The notes under the pieces were generated by a model. The model saw only the letters and a list, made by a program, of their open reading frames with translations. It did no database searches and was not told the origin of the DNA. A DNA stretch of 64,000 nt. It comes from Paramacrobiotus metropolitanus. Taxonomy: Eukaryota; Tardigrada; Eutardigrada; Parachela; Macrobiotidae. Within the stretch, counting starts at the first letter, position 1, and each line of letters opens with the position of its first letter. Made by a program: the position numbers and the translations under genes. The stretch spans positions 2,232,001 to 2,296,000 of the forward strand of contig NW_026570228.1 in assembly GCF_019649055.1 (NCBI RefSeq), written 5' to 3'. Of the stretch, positions 33,901 to 45,960 are shown piece by piece.

Positions 33901-36900
33901 ACAGGTCAGGAATATAATTTCAACAAGTTGACCGCCGAGGAAGTCCAGTCACTGGATCAGCCGTACGATTTCGCCAGTATTATGCACTATGCACGGAATA
34001 CTTTCGCGCGCGGCACCTACCTAGATACGATTCTGCCCCGGAAGACGCCCGATATGATTGAACGGCCGGAAATCGGGCAGCGTATCCGGCTGTCCGAAGG
34101 GGATATTGCGCAGACCAAATTGCTGTATAAATGCCCAAGTATATTGACATTTTCCCGCACCGCTTTTTTCGTTGTGCTCATTGGGATTTTTACGGTGGGT
34201 AGAATGTGGCAGGACGCTGCTGGCACCGACAGCATCGTTCAGTTCACCGGAATACGAACTGGACAATCAGCCGATGGTGCATGCGGATAAGGACGGTTAC
34301 CGGTGTGTCTGGCGGATTGCTGCGACACACGGAGAGTTGATTTCGTTGAATATCAGTGACCTGGCCATTGGGCATACGAAAGACTGTTTCGGGGATTATC
34401 TGGAGATTCGGGATGGTTATTGGCACAAATCTCCGCTGCTTGGTACGTGTGAAACTGCTTCTGATGTGTGAAACGTACTGCATGGTCCGAAACAAACGAC
34501 CAATGATTTATTTATATTTTTAGTCGCAATGGTTTATACAAAAATTAACCTTTACATTGGTTTCTTATTGGATTATATGACATTGTGACCGGTAAAATAT
34601 TTGCCCTCCTTGGTATAGTCAAAAATTATGAAAATTTTGTTATTTCCATACTTGTTATTTTGTTATTTTTATTATTACGAGTACTTGCAGTTGATTGATC
34701 TCTGAACTGAAACTTTAAATCCACTGCGCTACCAATTATCGGTACTCGTACTCAACTTGAGTTCTGTAACTGGAATTCGTTCTGCTTTCAAATTTAGTCA
34801 AATGATTTGATAACATTGGTGATACGAAGTGAAGGATAAAATCTATTTTCACAACTTTAAAAAAACGCAATGTCGAAAATTAATATTCAGTTATACTTAT
34901 GTTTACCATGTACTTACCTGGTTAGAGTACTTATGTAAGTAGTTGGGTTTGCACTCGGTTGCAGTCTGTTTGCGAACATATCTGGTGAAATTTGGCTGGG
35001 AGATGGAGATGTTTTGCTGTAAATTTTTTACATTTGGACATTTCAGCGCGCCTGTGCGGCACGAATACAGCGCCGACAACCATCATGTCCACCGGCTCAC
35101 GTTTATGGATTGAGTACAAATCCAGTCCGTCGCCACCACCGCCGGGCATGGGCCGCTTGACCGGTTTCCGGGCCAACTACGAAGTGATCTGCGGCGGCAA
35201 TGTGACGGCCTCCAAAGGCCAACTGCAGAGTCCCAATTATCCTGATGATTACCGGCCCAATAAGGAGTGCATCTGGGTCATCCGCTTGGAGAAGAACTAC
35301 CAGGTGGCCATACAATTTCAGCATTTTGAGATTGAGAACCACGATGAGTGCCAGTATGATTATCTGGAGATTCGCGATGGACCCGATGCCATGTCGCCGC
35401 TGTTGGGAGCGGGACGCTATTGTGGCTACCGGCCGCCCGATGCGCTGAAATCCACGGGGAATTCCTTGTGGATTAAATTTGCCTCGGATGGATCGGTGCA
35501 GAAGGCCGGGTTTTCGTTGGATTATATGACTGGTAAACTATTCTCTGTTGGTGTATTAGAAGATAAAAAAATTTATTATGCTATTGCCATATGCATGTTA
35601 TTTTATAATACGCGCAGTGTTCGAAATGTTTTTCTGCGTCATTACGAATCCATTGTACTTTGTACTACGATTTTATCCGTATTCGAAGGTTGTGTGCGTT
35701 TTACTGCTTTCCTAATTCGGCGCTTAAGTCTGTTACCGTTGTAAGGCTCATTTTTGTAAATGTGCATATTTTAAAACATATCTCGTATCTGATGAGCGCT
35801 GATCACGTTTACTAACTGGTTTACTGAGATTTATCTTTGTAAACGAGCGGCGCAAATCGTGGACGATATAAATTAAAACGCTTTATTGTTCTATAGAATT
35901 CAACGAATGTACGCAAACTGAGCATGGATGTGAGCAGATCTGCGAGAACACATTGGGTGGCTATCGCTGCGATTGTCAGATCGGTTATGAATTGCATTCG
36001 GACGGCAAGCATTGCGAAAAAGCTTGTGGTGGGTTTATTAATGCGTTGAACGGCACCCTTGTCAGTCCATCATTTCCGGAACTATATCCCGCCAATAAGC
36101 ACTGTGTCTGGCAGATCGTATCGCCACCGCAGTACCGTATTACGCTGAATTTTACCCATTTCGATCTGGAAGGAAATAACGTATGTTCCGGCTTGTTTTC
36201 GCCTTAACACTGTATCAGTTTTTCACATTTTTTGGTGGCGTTACAGCAAGATTGTGAGTATGATTCCGTCACCGTGAGCTCAGCCGGGGACAACTACACC
36301 ATGGAAGAATGGAAACGGTTGGGTGTGTTTTGCGGGCAAGTGATACCTATGCCCATCACATCCGAGGGGAATGTTTTACGGGTGGTATTCCAGTCGGATA
36401 ATTCGGTACAGAAGAGTGGATTTTCTGCGATATTCTTTACAGGTACTTTATGTAATTTCTTTTCTTGGTGGTTAGCCTAACTTTTATTTGCTCAGTGACC
36501 TTGCTCTGTCGAATGCATTTTGATGTACATACTTACCTGTCATCACAGTACTTGTCGTGGTGCAGTGACTGTATCTGTCTCTGGGCTTCTGTCTCAGACT
36601 TAAAGTTGTTCGCTTGATTACGAATACTGGTTTCGTTTTGTCTTCTAGTGGGAAATATTTACATACATGATACGACAATGTTTTCGGGTGATTTAGTCTG
36701 CTTAGTTCTAAATTGGCAGGTTTTTGCAGCGGTTGATCTTAGTTTATAACACAATTTGATAAATTTGATTAGCGGCAGGTTTATCATTTATCTTTATCGT
36801 GTACATATTAATTTAGACAAAGATGAATGCTCGGAAAACAATGGCGGGTGTCAGCAGATCTGCCGGAACACAATCGGCTCTTATGAATGTCTATGTAACA

Positions 36901-38473
36901 ACGGATTCACGCTGCATGAGAACAAACACGACTGCAAGGAAGGCGGTTGCAAGTACGCCATCAGCGAAGCCAGCGGCGAAATCACCAGTCCCAATTATCC
37001 CGAATCCTATCCGCCACGCAAAGACTGCATCTGGCATTTCAGCGCGACGCCCGGACACCGTATCAAAGTGGTAAAGAGAAATTTCGATAGACACGTCGCT
37101 AAATTGTTTTAATACCTTCAAATTTCTGGACATAAATTTGGTTGTATCCTTGATTATTTGGCAGATTTTCCAAGAATTTGAGGTTGAACCACACCAGGAA
37201 TGCGCCTACGATCATATCGAGTTGTATGATGGAGACTCCAGTGGTAGTCCGGTTCTGGGACGGTTTTGCGGCAGTAAAATTCCCCATCCGTTGATTTCCA
37301 GTACAAATCAGATGTATATGGTCTTCCAGTCGGATGCCAGTGTCCATCGAAAGGATTCAAGGCAGAGCATAGCACAGGTGGGAATTGCTTTGAACTTTGT
37401 TTATTTTTCGAAAACTCTACTTTACCTTGTTATAGAATATTTTTGTAAGAATTTTTTTTTACTTCAACTTGCGTATCCCCTATTCGGAAGGCACTGTTTT
37501 CGAATTTTTTTTGTATATATTTCGATATTCCGTGCACATTTAATTTTTTGTCTTCAGTTCTTTCTGTTAGTTTCGGCAATATGAATCATGGTTTAAACTT
37601 GCTTTTACGTTGCTTGTTATTATCTGTTTCTCAATTTGATTATGTAAATTGTTATTATAATAAGCGCAAAGGTCAGCCTAGACGCATTAGGTCAGGAGTA
37701 TTAATCGTCGGTTTGTTTACAGAATGCGGCGGACATTTGATTGCCACGAATATGGTGGGTCATCTGTACTCGCACGCCAAATACGGCGATCAGAATTATG
37801 ATAACCGTGAGGATTGCGATTGGATTATCGAATCCAGTATGGATATGATGTCGGTGGAGTTGCGCTTTCTGGCCTTTGAACTGGAAGATGCACAGGATTG
37901 CAGTTATGATTTTGTTGAGATCTACGATGGGTACGACGATTCGTCACCCAAACTGGCCACGGTCTGCGGCAACAAGGTTAGTATTAAGCTTTTTTAAAGC
38001 CTTTTCCATGTTTTTTTATTGCGCCCACAATTTTATTTCGGGTAAATTTGCCTGTTTATGGAAGTTTTGTATTCTTAATCTTAATAAAACACATTATAAA
38101 TTTTTCTTTCATTGTGCTCGTGTCATTAATAGTTTTCTCAACTTCTGTAATTCTCGGTGTCACTTTATTCCGTTAGCCTTTTCTCCACATTCCTTTTCAT
38201 TTTTTTTATTTCCCATGCATTGCCCAAATTCGACAGTTTCGAACTTTCGATTGATTTTCACAGCTGCCCACTTCGGAGTATTTATCCACCGGTCGAGCGA
38301 TCTTACTGCGCTTCCGCAGTGACGATAATATCAACTCCAAAGGATTCTCCGTAGCATACGATATCCGCAGCTTTGGTGATGGGCCGACAACACGCAGTCA
38401 TACTGATTCCGAGCAAGAGGTCCATCTACGCAGACGTCTCCTCGGACCCGATCCCGATGAGCCGACACGCTGA
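30967..38473 (+). CDS. tld: Tolloid/BMP1-type secreted metalloprotease
   Basis: Extracellular protease that in other animals cleaves BMP antagonists and procollagen. Thirteen exons: 30967-31159, 31726-32040, 32143-32263, 32473-32651, 33905-34138, 34203-34442, 35047-35532, 35897-36180, 36247-36442, 36817-37070, 37165-37377, 37723-37976, 38264-38473. About 1059 residues. Order: hydrophobic signal, propeptide with DPCKA and a furin site KAKR (cleavage after residue 145), astacin domain with [16 protein letters not shown] (zinc His239; codon 32558-32560) and Met-turn SIMHYA, CUB1, CUB2, EGF1 ([14 protein letters not shown]), CUB3, EGF2 ([14 protein letters not shown]), CUB4, CUB5. This is the full tolloid layout. 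In exon 11 one base is missing near 37350 (CGAAAGGATTC): the expected RKGF reads RKDS, and the exon is 213 instead of 214 nt. I suspect a sequencing error because the rest is intact. The ATG at 30982 is an alternative start. Confidence 0.95.
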
Positions 38474-38753
38474 GCGAGACAGTATTTTCTTCTGCTTTTT
38501 AATTTATAAATAGCGTCGATATATGGAATGCCGGTAAATGTCTGTGGGGGTTTTTAACGTTTTATGAGGGAATTTTAAACAAGTGAAAGCAGAAGCGTTT
38601 TGCATCAGAGCAACGATTGTGCAGTATTTCACTTTCAGTGCAAATTTCATGATCAGTGACGTATTCAAAGCGGACATAATATAAATTAAATAACTGCGGA
38701 CGGTATTACACATCATTCAAAAAAAGTTTTAGTGATGAAATCATAATGCATTT

Positions 38754-38759
38754 AATAAA
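38754..38759 (+). terminator. Candidate poly(A) signal of tolloid
   Basis: AATAAA 281 bp after the tolloid stop codon. It faces the opposing signal of UBOX5 200 bp further on. Confidence 0.6.
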
Positions 38760-38954
38760 AAATGATATTAAAACACACCAAACATACCTTTAAGAAAAAA
38801 TCATGAATCAAATAAAAATCACGTGTGTAAAAATAACCATCTTGTATGAACTATGAAGTACTCTCAATAATATCATCGTGTGTATAAAAATTATGTGTGA
38901 AAAGGGAAAACGAAGAAGTGCTTAAAAAACCGAAACGTTGACGATTTAGAGATC

Positions 38955-38960
38955 TTTATT
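38955..38960 (-). terminator. Candidate poly(A) signal of UBOX5
   Basis: AATAAA on the minus strand, 111 bp beyond the UBOX5 stop codon. The two convergent transcripts therefore end within a few hundred bases of each other. Confidence 0.65.
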
Positions 38961-39070
38961 TACAAAATACAAAGACTGAAGTCGATATCGTTGTGAATAC
39001 ATGTCAACAAAAAAAATTATTATGAGCAGATTCAAAAACACTATCGCATCAATTCGTAAAAAAAATCCCA

Positions 39071-40300
39071 CTACCGTGTAGAAAACTGAGAAAAGCGAGT
39101 AATATCCTGCGAGGAATGCACACGCCGGCAAAACACACACGGTTCCGCTGCCAAATTCCCGAACGAACGCCGCACCGCGCAATCACGACACATCACTGCG
39201 CCACACCGATATTCATACGCCGCGTCCTTCGACACGCATTCCCTGCAAAATCTACACTCCACCGCCTCATGCGCCGCGGGTGGGGCCGGTTCGGGAACTG
39301 CTGGACCGCTGTCTTCGCGACTTTTCAAAAAATTCGTTAATCTCGTGCGTTCACCTTCCGAACTCTCTTCCAGAACCGCTTTCCGGTTGGCCGTCAAGAA
39401 ATCCAAAATCCGCTGCCGCAGATGGAGATTCGCCCGTAATTCCTGGTACTGAAGCCGCTTCCCGGTGTACGGATCGAATAAATTCCGTCCAAATTCTGCT
39501 TGAGCGTTTTCATGTTTCTGCAGTGTGCTCAAATCCACGGTGATCCCGGAGGGGAGCGTCACCGGGTCCAGGATGATCAGGCACGTCAGCGGATCGAGAA
39601 ATTCTTCGGGAATCGTCAATTTCTTCGAGGTAGAGGGGGTTGAAGGAAGGGCCTTCGCGAGGACGCCCGTCGAGGTCGCCGCGTTCCGCACCTCCACAAC
39701 GGGTTTTCGCAGCACATCCGCCAGGGCTTTATACTCTTCCCGGGGTATTTTAATACAGGGCTGGCCGAAAATCTGCAGATTCTTCATCGCCACGGAGGTA
39801 GACTGGTGCGTGTGGGAGATGGTGATTGCCAGCGCCGCGATTTCACTAGACGCACCGTGTCGCGGCAGATTGATCTGTTTAATCCGCATACTGGGCAGCG
39901 GACGGAAGTCTTTACAGGCTTCCTTCGGGAGGATACCATGGGGTCGATAATGCATGGTCTCCAGTACGACGTAGTCCATTTCACTGCTCCATTCCGCGCG
40001 CATCCAGAAGGTCCATTTTGCTGAATTCGGATAACTGCTCCAGCGCAGAAAACTCAGCGCAGCACCCGTTGAACACTGCGACAAGATGCGCGGACGGAAG
40101 ACAATCTTCTGCAGATCAATGGCGGACGGATCGGTAAAGGTGATGAAGATAGTAACGGGGGGTTTTTTGAAGGAGGCGGAGAGGAAGCCCTTGCTGGTGG
40201 GGAGGGATAGTTGTTCCGCTGTGTAGTCAGCATGGCAAGGGCAGTCAGCTGTGATGCTGGTGTTGAAGGGCAGCGCGGGATCCAGAAGATTCAGCGCCAT
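39071..40300 (-). CDS. UBOX5: U-box domain protein 5 / RING finger protein 37, E3 ubiquitin ligase
   Basis: Predicted E2-binding ubiquitin ligase. A single uninterrupted exon of 409 residues starts at the ATG 40298-40300; codons above it are non-ATG. Residues 1-185 match the N-terminal region of the family (LSASFKKPPVTIFITF..., LQIFGQPCIKIP). The U-box lies at about 230-305: IPEEFLDPLTCLIILDPVTLP, SGITVDLSTLQ, DPYTGKRL. The C-terminal RING-like region has ECRFCRECV, then CGAVMCRDC and CVFCRR, ending in SSQDITRF. In the vertebrate protein, as I recall it, the middle motif is CGHLLC, so the zinc-binding His is Ala here. The linker between U-box and RING is much shorter than in vertebrates. Absence of introns in a window full of introns is notable and could mean an old retrocopy replaced the original gene. 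Confidence 0.92.
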   Translation of the reverse strand: MALNLLDPALPFNTSITADCPCHADYTAEQLSLPTSKGFLSASFKKPPVTIFITFTDPSAIDLQKIVFRPRILSQCSTGAALSFLRWSSYPNSAKWTFWMRAEWSSEMDYVVLETMHYRPHGILPKEACKDFRPLPSMRIKQINLPRHGASSEIAALAITISHTHQSTSVAMKNLQIFGQPCIKIPREEYKALADVLRKPVVEVRNAATSTGVLAKALPSTPSTSKKLTIPEEFLDPLTCLIILDPVTLPSGITVDLSTLQKHENAQAEFGRNLFDPYTGKRLQYQELRANLHLRQRILDFLTANRKAVLEESSEGERTRLTNFLKSREDSGPAVPEPAPPAAHEAVECRFCRECVSKDAAYEYRCGAVMCRDCAVRRSFGNLAAEPCVFCRRVHSSQDITRFSQFSTR

Positions 40301-41269
40301 TGCTTGCACCAGTCGAATTAATAATTATTTTACGTACCTGGATATCTTGCCTGATTCTGGTTTGTAAGTTTAGGCCCACATCGTCTCAAACAGGACGGAA
40401 ACTGCGAAAAAAGTATAACAGCAAAATCGAACAACAATCCATCACGAAACGAAACTATCGTGAGTTCATGATAGAGCATGAAATACGCCCCTCGCCCGGG
40501 CGGCAGTTAGTAACTTTTGCTCTCTTTCAAAACAAACAACAGGTTTGATATTTTAATCGTTAAAATATTGAGGAAGTGTTTCTGTTATGAGATTAATGTT
40601 TTCTAGTACTAAGTTTGTACTTGTGACATGATACTTATTAAAGGTACTTAGAAGCTTTTAAAAAAACTAATTCATCTTTCTTCTGTTTCCTCGCAAGAGT
40701 TTTTCGCCTGCCGGCCATATCTGCCTTGTTACTGATAATATTCCTGCGATATCAAGCGATGACAGTTCAATAATCAATTATTATGCAGCGTAAACCCATC
40801 TTTGGTTCAGTACTCGTACCAAATATCCGTTCTTCCAAAATAGTTATCAAACACGGTATATCTCGCCGCATGACCGGCAATATTCTGTTGGAGCTCCAAA
40901 AAAATGATGTTACAGTGTTGTAGAGTCCGCACAGTACGGTATACGTATTATTTCAGAGTGCGAGTATAAAACAGTCACAAGTCTTCCAGAAAAGTAAAAG
41001 ACTACTGATTACACAGCCGACAGCGGAACATACATGAAGTTACAGGACATTTCGGTATAAAACGTCACTACATCACAAAACGATTCTCCAATACAAACGT
41101 CCCGCTTTTCCTGCTTTTTTATCACAGTTCATCAAATTATTCAAATGTATGAATTCTGTTATTTCCACCGAATTACGAGAAACGCTCAGATGTCTGTGAA
41201 GTCCGGAAGCAGTCAACACGAAGTTTCCACAGCTCCTACGAGTAGACAGTTCAAACACATTTAATTCGC
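40301..41269. other. Spacer between UBOX5 and METTL22
   Basis: UBOX5 promoter side and METTL22 3' UTR (both genes on the minus strand). No other gene seen. TACTCGTA/TACGAGTA octamers lie at 40811 and near 41237. Confidence 0.5.
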
Positions 41270-43839
41270 TCATTTGACAATAATGCAACCAATATCACCA
41301 ACCAATTCCGGGGTTCTTTCGTAATCGAACGCCTGTATAAAGCTCTCCCCGATCTGTTTGGCGGTAATAAAAGGGATCTGCGGAATGGACGATGTCGCGT
41401 GCTTCCGCAGACAATCCTGGAAATGCCGGTACGGTGGCGAGCACACTGCCAAATCATCCAGTGTAAAATTCAACCTGTACAAGGAGACTCAAAATAATAA
41501 TTTTGAATTAACAGTTTCTGACCTATTTTTTTTACCTGACCTTTAACTGGTGAAAATTTAAAACTGCTGAAAGGAAAATAAAACAATACAGTTAAAAAAA
41601 GAGCAAACTAAAAATGTGTTTAGACTACATCAAGAATATTATGTAGTATACACAGGCAGCAAAAGAAGACAAAATTAATTACACTAAGAGAACAAGCACA
41701 CGAAAGGTGGTTGGTTGATTAAAAAAGAGCAATTAAAATGCTGTTTTGATCATTTAATTGGTTGACTCAGAAAACTTACCACAAGAAAATTTATAAGAGT
41801 AAAAATAAAATGCAAATTATTCATGAGAAAATTTATTTGCGTACCGTTTTTCAATGGATAGCCAGACGTCAAACGGTTGATTAAATTTCGTACATAAATT
41901 GAGAATCGTCGCGAAAAAGGCATCCGTTAGTTCATCGGAATAAATCACTGCAATTATGCAATGAAGTTACTTCAGAGTTCCAACAGAAAGTGTTCCAGAG
42001 CGTAGTCTACCATCGGCAGCAATCACAGCAAATCCGCCTCGCAGCAGCTTTAAATCTTCATCGTGCCATCCAAAATCGTCATCCTTGTCTACCTTGAATT
42101 CAAACGGTTTTAACCAATCCAAACGTCGGATTCTAACGTGATCGCTGGTGGGAAACAACGCGGAATTCCTGGCGATATTGCGCTGACAAAGTTGTAATGC
42201 GTCCAAAAGGGCATCTGCAATTACAACACAAGTGGACTTTTTTCACCACGAAAAATCGATGATAAATAATAAAACAAGAAAAATTAAATTACCGGAAAGA
42301 TGACAGCAACAAGAGTACGAGATGCTTACAGATATACAGATACTTACCGCTCCACCCAATTCTATGCAGTACACACTACACATCAGCACATTCAATCCAT
42401 AGAAGTATAAGTATGTTATAGTACTCGTATCTCAGTGATTTCTAACGCGCACAACGAACATCTGGTGTTAGAAAAAAAAATAAAAGTAGTTTCAAATGTA
42501 CTGAAAATGAATTTTTTTCCAATTTTGCAACGATAAACAATCGCATTGTACGCACAAGGTCGCATGGCGTTTACATTTCCCGGGCACCCAGAAAGATCAC
42601 AGCCATAGCACTACAATCGCAAGACCATTGCAATTACACCGCGTGCCTTTTGGCTGTACAGAGTAATTAGGTATGCCAAAACAAAAACATAATAATTATT
42701 CTATATGAATAAATGTACTTAATCCACAAACGAATTACGAAATACTACAACAAATCGCAAACCTTTATAAATCATCAATTAGAAAAATTCAAAATTCAAT
42801 CTGGTAAGATAACAGAAGAAAATTCAATCTGCCAGATAACACAACATTGTTATTACAAAAATCATAAAAACCGAAAAACTTACCTGTGCAGAAAACAGTC
42901 CGACTGCCAATGTAAGCACTGACAACACTGGCGAAACCAACACCGGCTCCTAATTCCAAAACGACGCTATCGCGAATATATTCGGGATGAGCTATGAGAA
43001 AATCTGATAAAAACAACGCGCCTTTCCATATCTACAAAGTGAGTAATAACTAATTATTCCATATAAACCACAATTTCGTGACTCAACCGAAAAAACTTAC
43101 AATTAGCCGAACATACAAAAAATAAAAAAAAACTCATAAAAAAATCGTGCATGCCATGCATAAAAACAATTTGCATTAAAAAAATTTGGCCATGCATCAA
43201 AAATTTTTTTTTTCTATTTCAAATCATACCTGAGCGCCGACGTGATTCAATATCGCTGCCATTCTATGCTCTGCAAATAACGAAAAAAATACGTACTGTC
43301 AGAGTCAGTCCATGCTATCAGTATTATGGTATCAGGTAGCTCTGTACAGATAGATCATGATCAACATGACGCCTGTTATTCAAAGGCATTTTTCTTCCTG
43401 GCACTGTTCAACGCCGTTTTCAAATTCAGTAATTGTTCTGTTTAATTTTTATTTCTAAGATAGCAATTTTCAAATGCACAGTGATTTGCTAATATTTACA
43501 ACTGACCCATTCGAATAACTTCGTAGTTGGCGGTGCCGCGATGCCGTTCAACATCCAGATCCTCATCATCATCGGGTGTGGAGACGTCGACTGCTGGAGG
43601 GGAACCGTGTTCGAAACTGGCGACGGGTTTCGTGAAAACAAAGCGTGATATCACCGCTGCAGAGACACATGCGGGTTCACGTGCGGGGAAGGTAACTGCA
43701 GTATCTTGCACAGCGTTTACTACGCACCTCCATCAAACGTCTTCTTGGTCTCGTCAGCCAACACATGCACGTCGGAGAGAACGGTTTCATCGGGCTCCAG
43801 TGCTGAATAACCAGCCTCCTCGGAAAAGGAGGAACTCAT
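41270..43839 (-). CDS. METTL22: Methyltransferase-like protein 22
   Basis: Seven-beta-strand SAM-dependent protein lysine methyltransferase. Seven exons in gene order: 43839-43728, 43656-43507, 43270-43230, 43031-42884, 42214-42011, 41947-41845, 41474-41270. Phases 1, 1, 0, 1, 1, 2 close exactly into 320 residues. The N-terminus has DETVLSDVHVLADE and DLDVERHRG, as in the family. The catalytic fold begins IWKGALFLSDFL, with SAM motif I at VVLELGAGVGFAS, then TVFCT, LCQRNIARNS, RRLDWLKPF and VIYSDELTDAFF. The C-terminal part, SIEKRLNFTLDDL followed by YRHFQDCL, matches well. Exon 3 is only 41 bp. The protein is shorter than human METTL22 (about 404), mainly in the acidic N-terminal region. All motifs needed for cofactor binding are present. 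Confidence 0.93.
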
Positions 43840-44057
43840 TTCCAAATGCCCTATACCATAAAAATAAAAACAGACTCAGATAATACAAATAATTTTGAAT
43901 CTTCGAAAACTGTTTACGGCAAACTTAAACATTTTCCATTTCTGTTCATTTGATTGATCTTTGATTGATGATCAGAAGGCGCTTTCATGTTTCGTTTTCG
44001 TGTACGTAACCGCCAGTCTTCAAGCGGTTGTTTTTAGAATCTTTTCCCATGCATGCC

Positions 44058-44067
44058 GTAGTGAATG
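44058..44067. repeat. Left target-site duplication, GTAGTGAATG
   Basis: Ten bases identical to those at 46580-46589, placed directly outside the terminal inverted repeat. Confidence 0.92.
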
Positions 44068-44206
44068 ACTAAAACATCATATGTAAAAGGCTCCTGCTTG
44101 TAGCTGACGTCAGCACGAGTCTTGAGGCTACGCTGACTATCAACACGCATATTACGCTCGTACGCGTATGCTTACTTGGCGATTTTCAGAAAGTCAGCAT
44201 CTCAGC
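44068..44206 (+). repeat. Left terminal inverted repeat
   Basis: Matches the reverse complement of 46441-46579; 56 of the first 60 positions agree and similarity fades inward up to GAAAGTCAGCATCTCAGC. It contains the 12-bp palindrome GCTGACGTCAGC at 44103-44114, a perfect CRE/ATF-type core that both ends keep. Confidence 0.92.
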
Positions 44207-44630
44207 GTTTTCAGTCTGGTTTGGTTATAAACCCACGTAGTAGTAGTGGGAAATTGGAAAAAATCACAAGAACTGCGCTAATCCATTGTGGTGTATTTTT
44301 GAAATTTATGGTGATACCGTTTTATAAGCAAATCGATATTAGTTATATTAAGTAATAAAATCTTAGATTAACTGGCGAACTTGATTACGTATGAAAAAAG
44401 CTGCAGGAACAGCCACCCTCATGAGTTCTCTACAAACAGCATAATTCAAACTAACTCAAACCCAGCCGTTTTTACGTATTTCGGGAACCCATGAGAATTA
44501 TTGCTCATCGGTAGAACGTGACAGATGCGAAGCCAAATGCAGCAGAAAATCCAGGCGTTATACGCAACAGTGTGCATTCACTGCATTGCACTCACCTACA
44601 CGGTTTGCGCTCATATCTCCCGCACAGTTT

Positions 44631-44716
44631 ATCCCATAGTTTATCTCGCAGTAAATTACATAGTTTACCCCACAGTTTACCCCACAATTGATCCAACAGT
44701 TAACTGCACAGTAAAC
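44631..44716. repeat. Left subterminal array of the transposon
   Basis: Seven or eight 12-13-bp units of the type CACAGTTTACC / CATAGTTTATC follow each other. Translated, they give the meaningless repeat YPTVYP. Confidence 0.85.
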
Positions 44717-45228
44717 TTCCAGATTACCTCATGGTAAGGCATGCACGGAAATTTGGGACTTTTTCTAAAACAAAAAACACGACCGGCCTTCCAATCAGCT
44801 TAGCGACGCCCCTCTATTTAACAAAAAAGTGAGATTATTGTGGCCGTTTCAAGACAATAATTAAGCCATCATAAATAATATCGTTTGCGTAAGAAGGAAC
44901 TCAAGTTCAATAATTGGTAAAGGTCAATCGCTGAAACAGGCAAGTCTACGGAAGTGCACAAGGAACTGAAAGTCATGCTTGACCGCGATTGTTATTCAGT
45001 TAGCTGGCCCATGGCAAGCTAGCACGCAGTTGGAAACTTGAGGCACCACTACTACGGACTGTGATGAACTCTAACGATTACTGAAATTGTTCTGTATAGA
45101 TTACGCCTAATATCTTTAAGACCATTCTTTCACAAAAAGGAATCTGGAGCATTAAGAAAATACTTTATTAAAAGAATGCCGCGTAGTCAACTCAGGTTTT
45201 ATCTGACAGCACAAAACACAGACAGTCT

Positions 45229-45309
45229 ACAGTTTATCACGTAGTAGACCCCATAGTTAACCATAAAGTTCATTGTGCAGTAAACCGCAAAGTGTATTGC
45301 GCAGTTAAC
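45229..45309. repeat. Central array of the transposon
   Basis: Related 12-13-bp units (CAGTTTATC, CATAGTTAACC, GCAGTAAACC, GCAGTTAAC) in the same orientation as the left array. Confidence 0.75.
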
Positions 45310-45858
45310 AACATACAAACTGTGCGTTGCTGCACGGCGTGCTTGCTAGTAAATTCACCGCATAGACCAACTCGAGCCAAAATTCAGAGATGTATCCCGG
45401 TCAGCGCCACGGTGAAACTCGAGTAACTGACCATGCGCCCTAACCGCCATTTATAGACGTTGGCTAGTTAAGGAAAATTAGTTTCAAATAGACAACGCAA
45501 AACAGAAATGTTACAAGGTTTTACTGTTACAAACTGCCGTCTTTCAGCGACTGATCGGCTGTTCAGTTCTGAAACTTATTTGAATGTGCACAGCACAGTA
45601 AGAGGCAAAACAGAACAGCAGTAACTATAAACCAAATAGGACAGCAGTAATTTTTGCTTTGTATAAACTCTCATGAGTGTTCAAATGCTAAGTAAGCATC
45701 CTCAAGGAGAGCTGGTATAAATTAAAGAGTAAAGGTAATACAAACAAGTTCAATCCCAGTTATAAATAGAAACGAAGTATTATCACTTTTAATGACTTAC
45801 GGCAATAAAACTCTTGGTTTCTTTTGCAAAATATTGAGAGAAATTCACTGCATGGCTT

Positions 45859-45960
45859 ACTATGGGATGAACTGTGAGGCTTACTGTGCAGTTAACTGTG
45901 GGTTCAACTGTGTAGTCAACTATGTAGTTTACTATGAGATAAACTATGGGACCAACTGTA
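45859..45960. repeat. Right subterminal array of the transposon
   Basis: The same units in inverted orientation (GATAAACTATG, GTTAACTGTG, GTTTACTATG). Together with the left array this adds a second, looser level of inverted symmetry inside the element. Confidence 0.85.

Noticed and set aside
37378-37584. Extension of tolloid exon 11 into its intron
   Set aside because: The frame continues only because of the one-base deletion; homology resumes at the proper acceptor at 37723.
39525-39950. 141-codon + strand frame opposite UBOX5
   Set aside because: Antisense shadow of a conserved single-exon gene; no splice sites or family match.
44525-44737. Open frame with repeated YPTVYP inside the transposon
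   Set aside because: Same cause: the left array translated.
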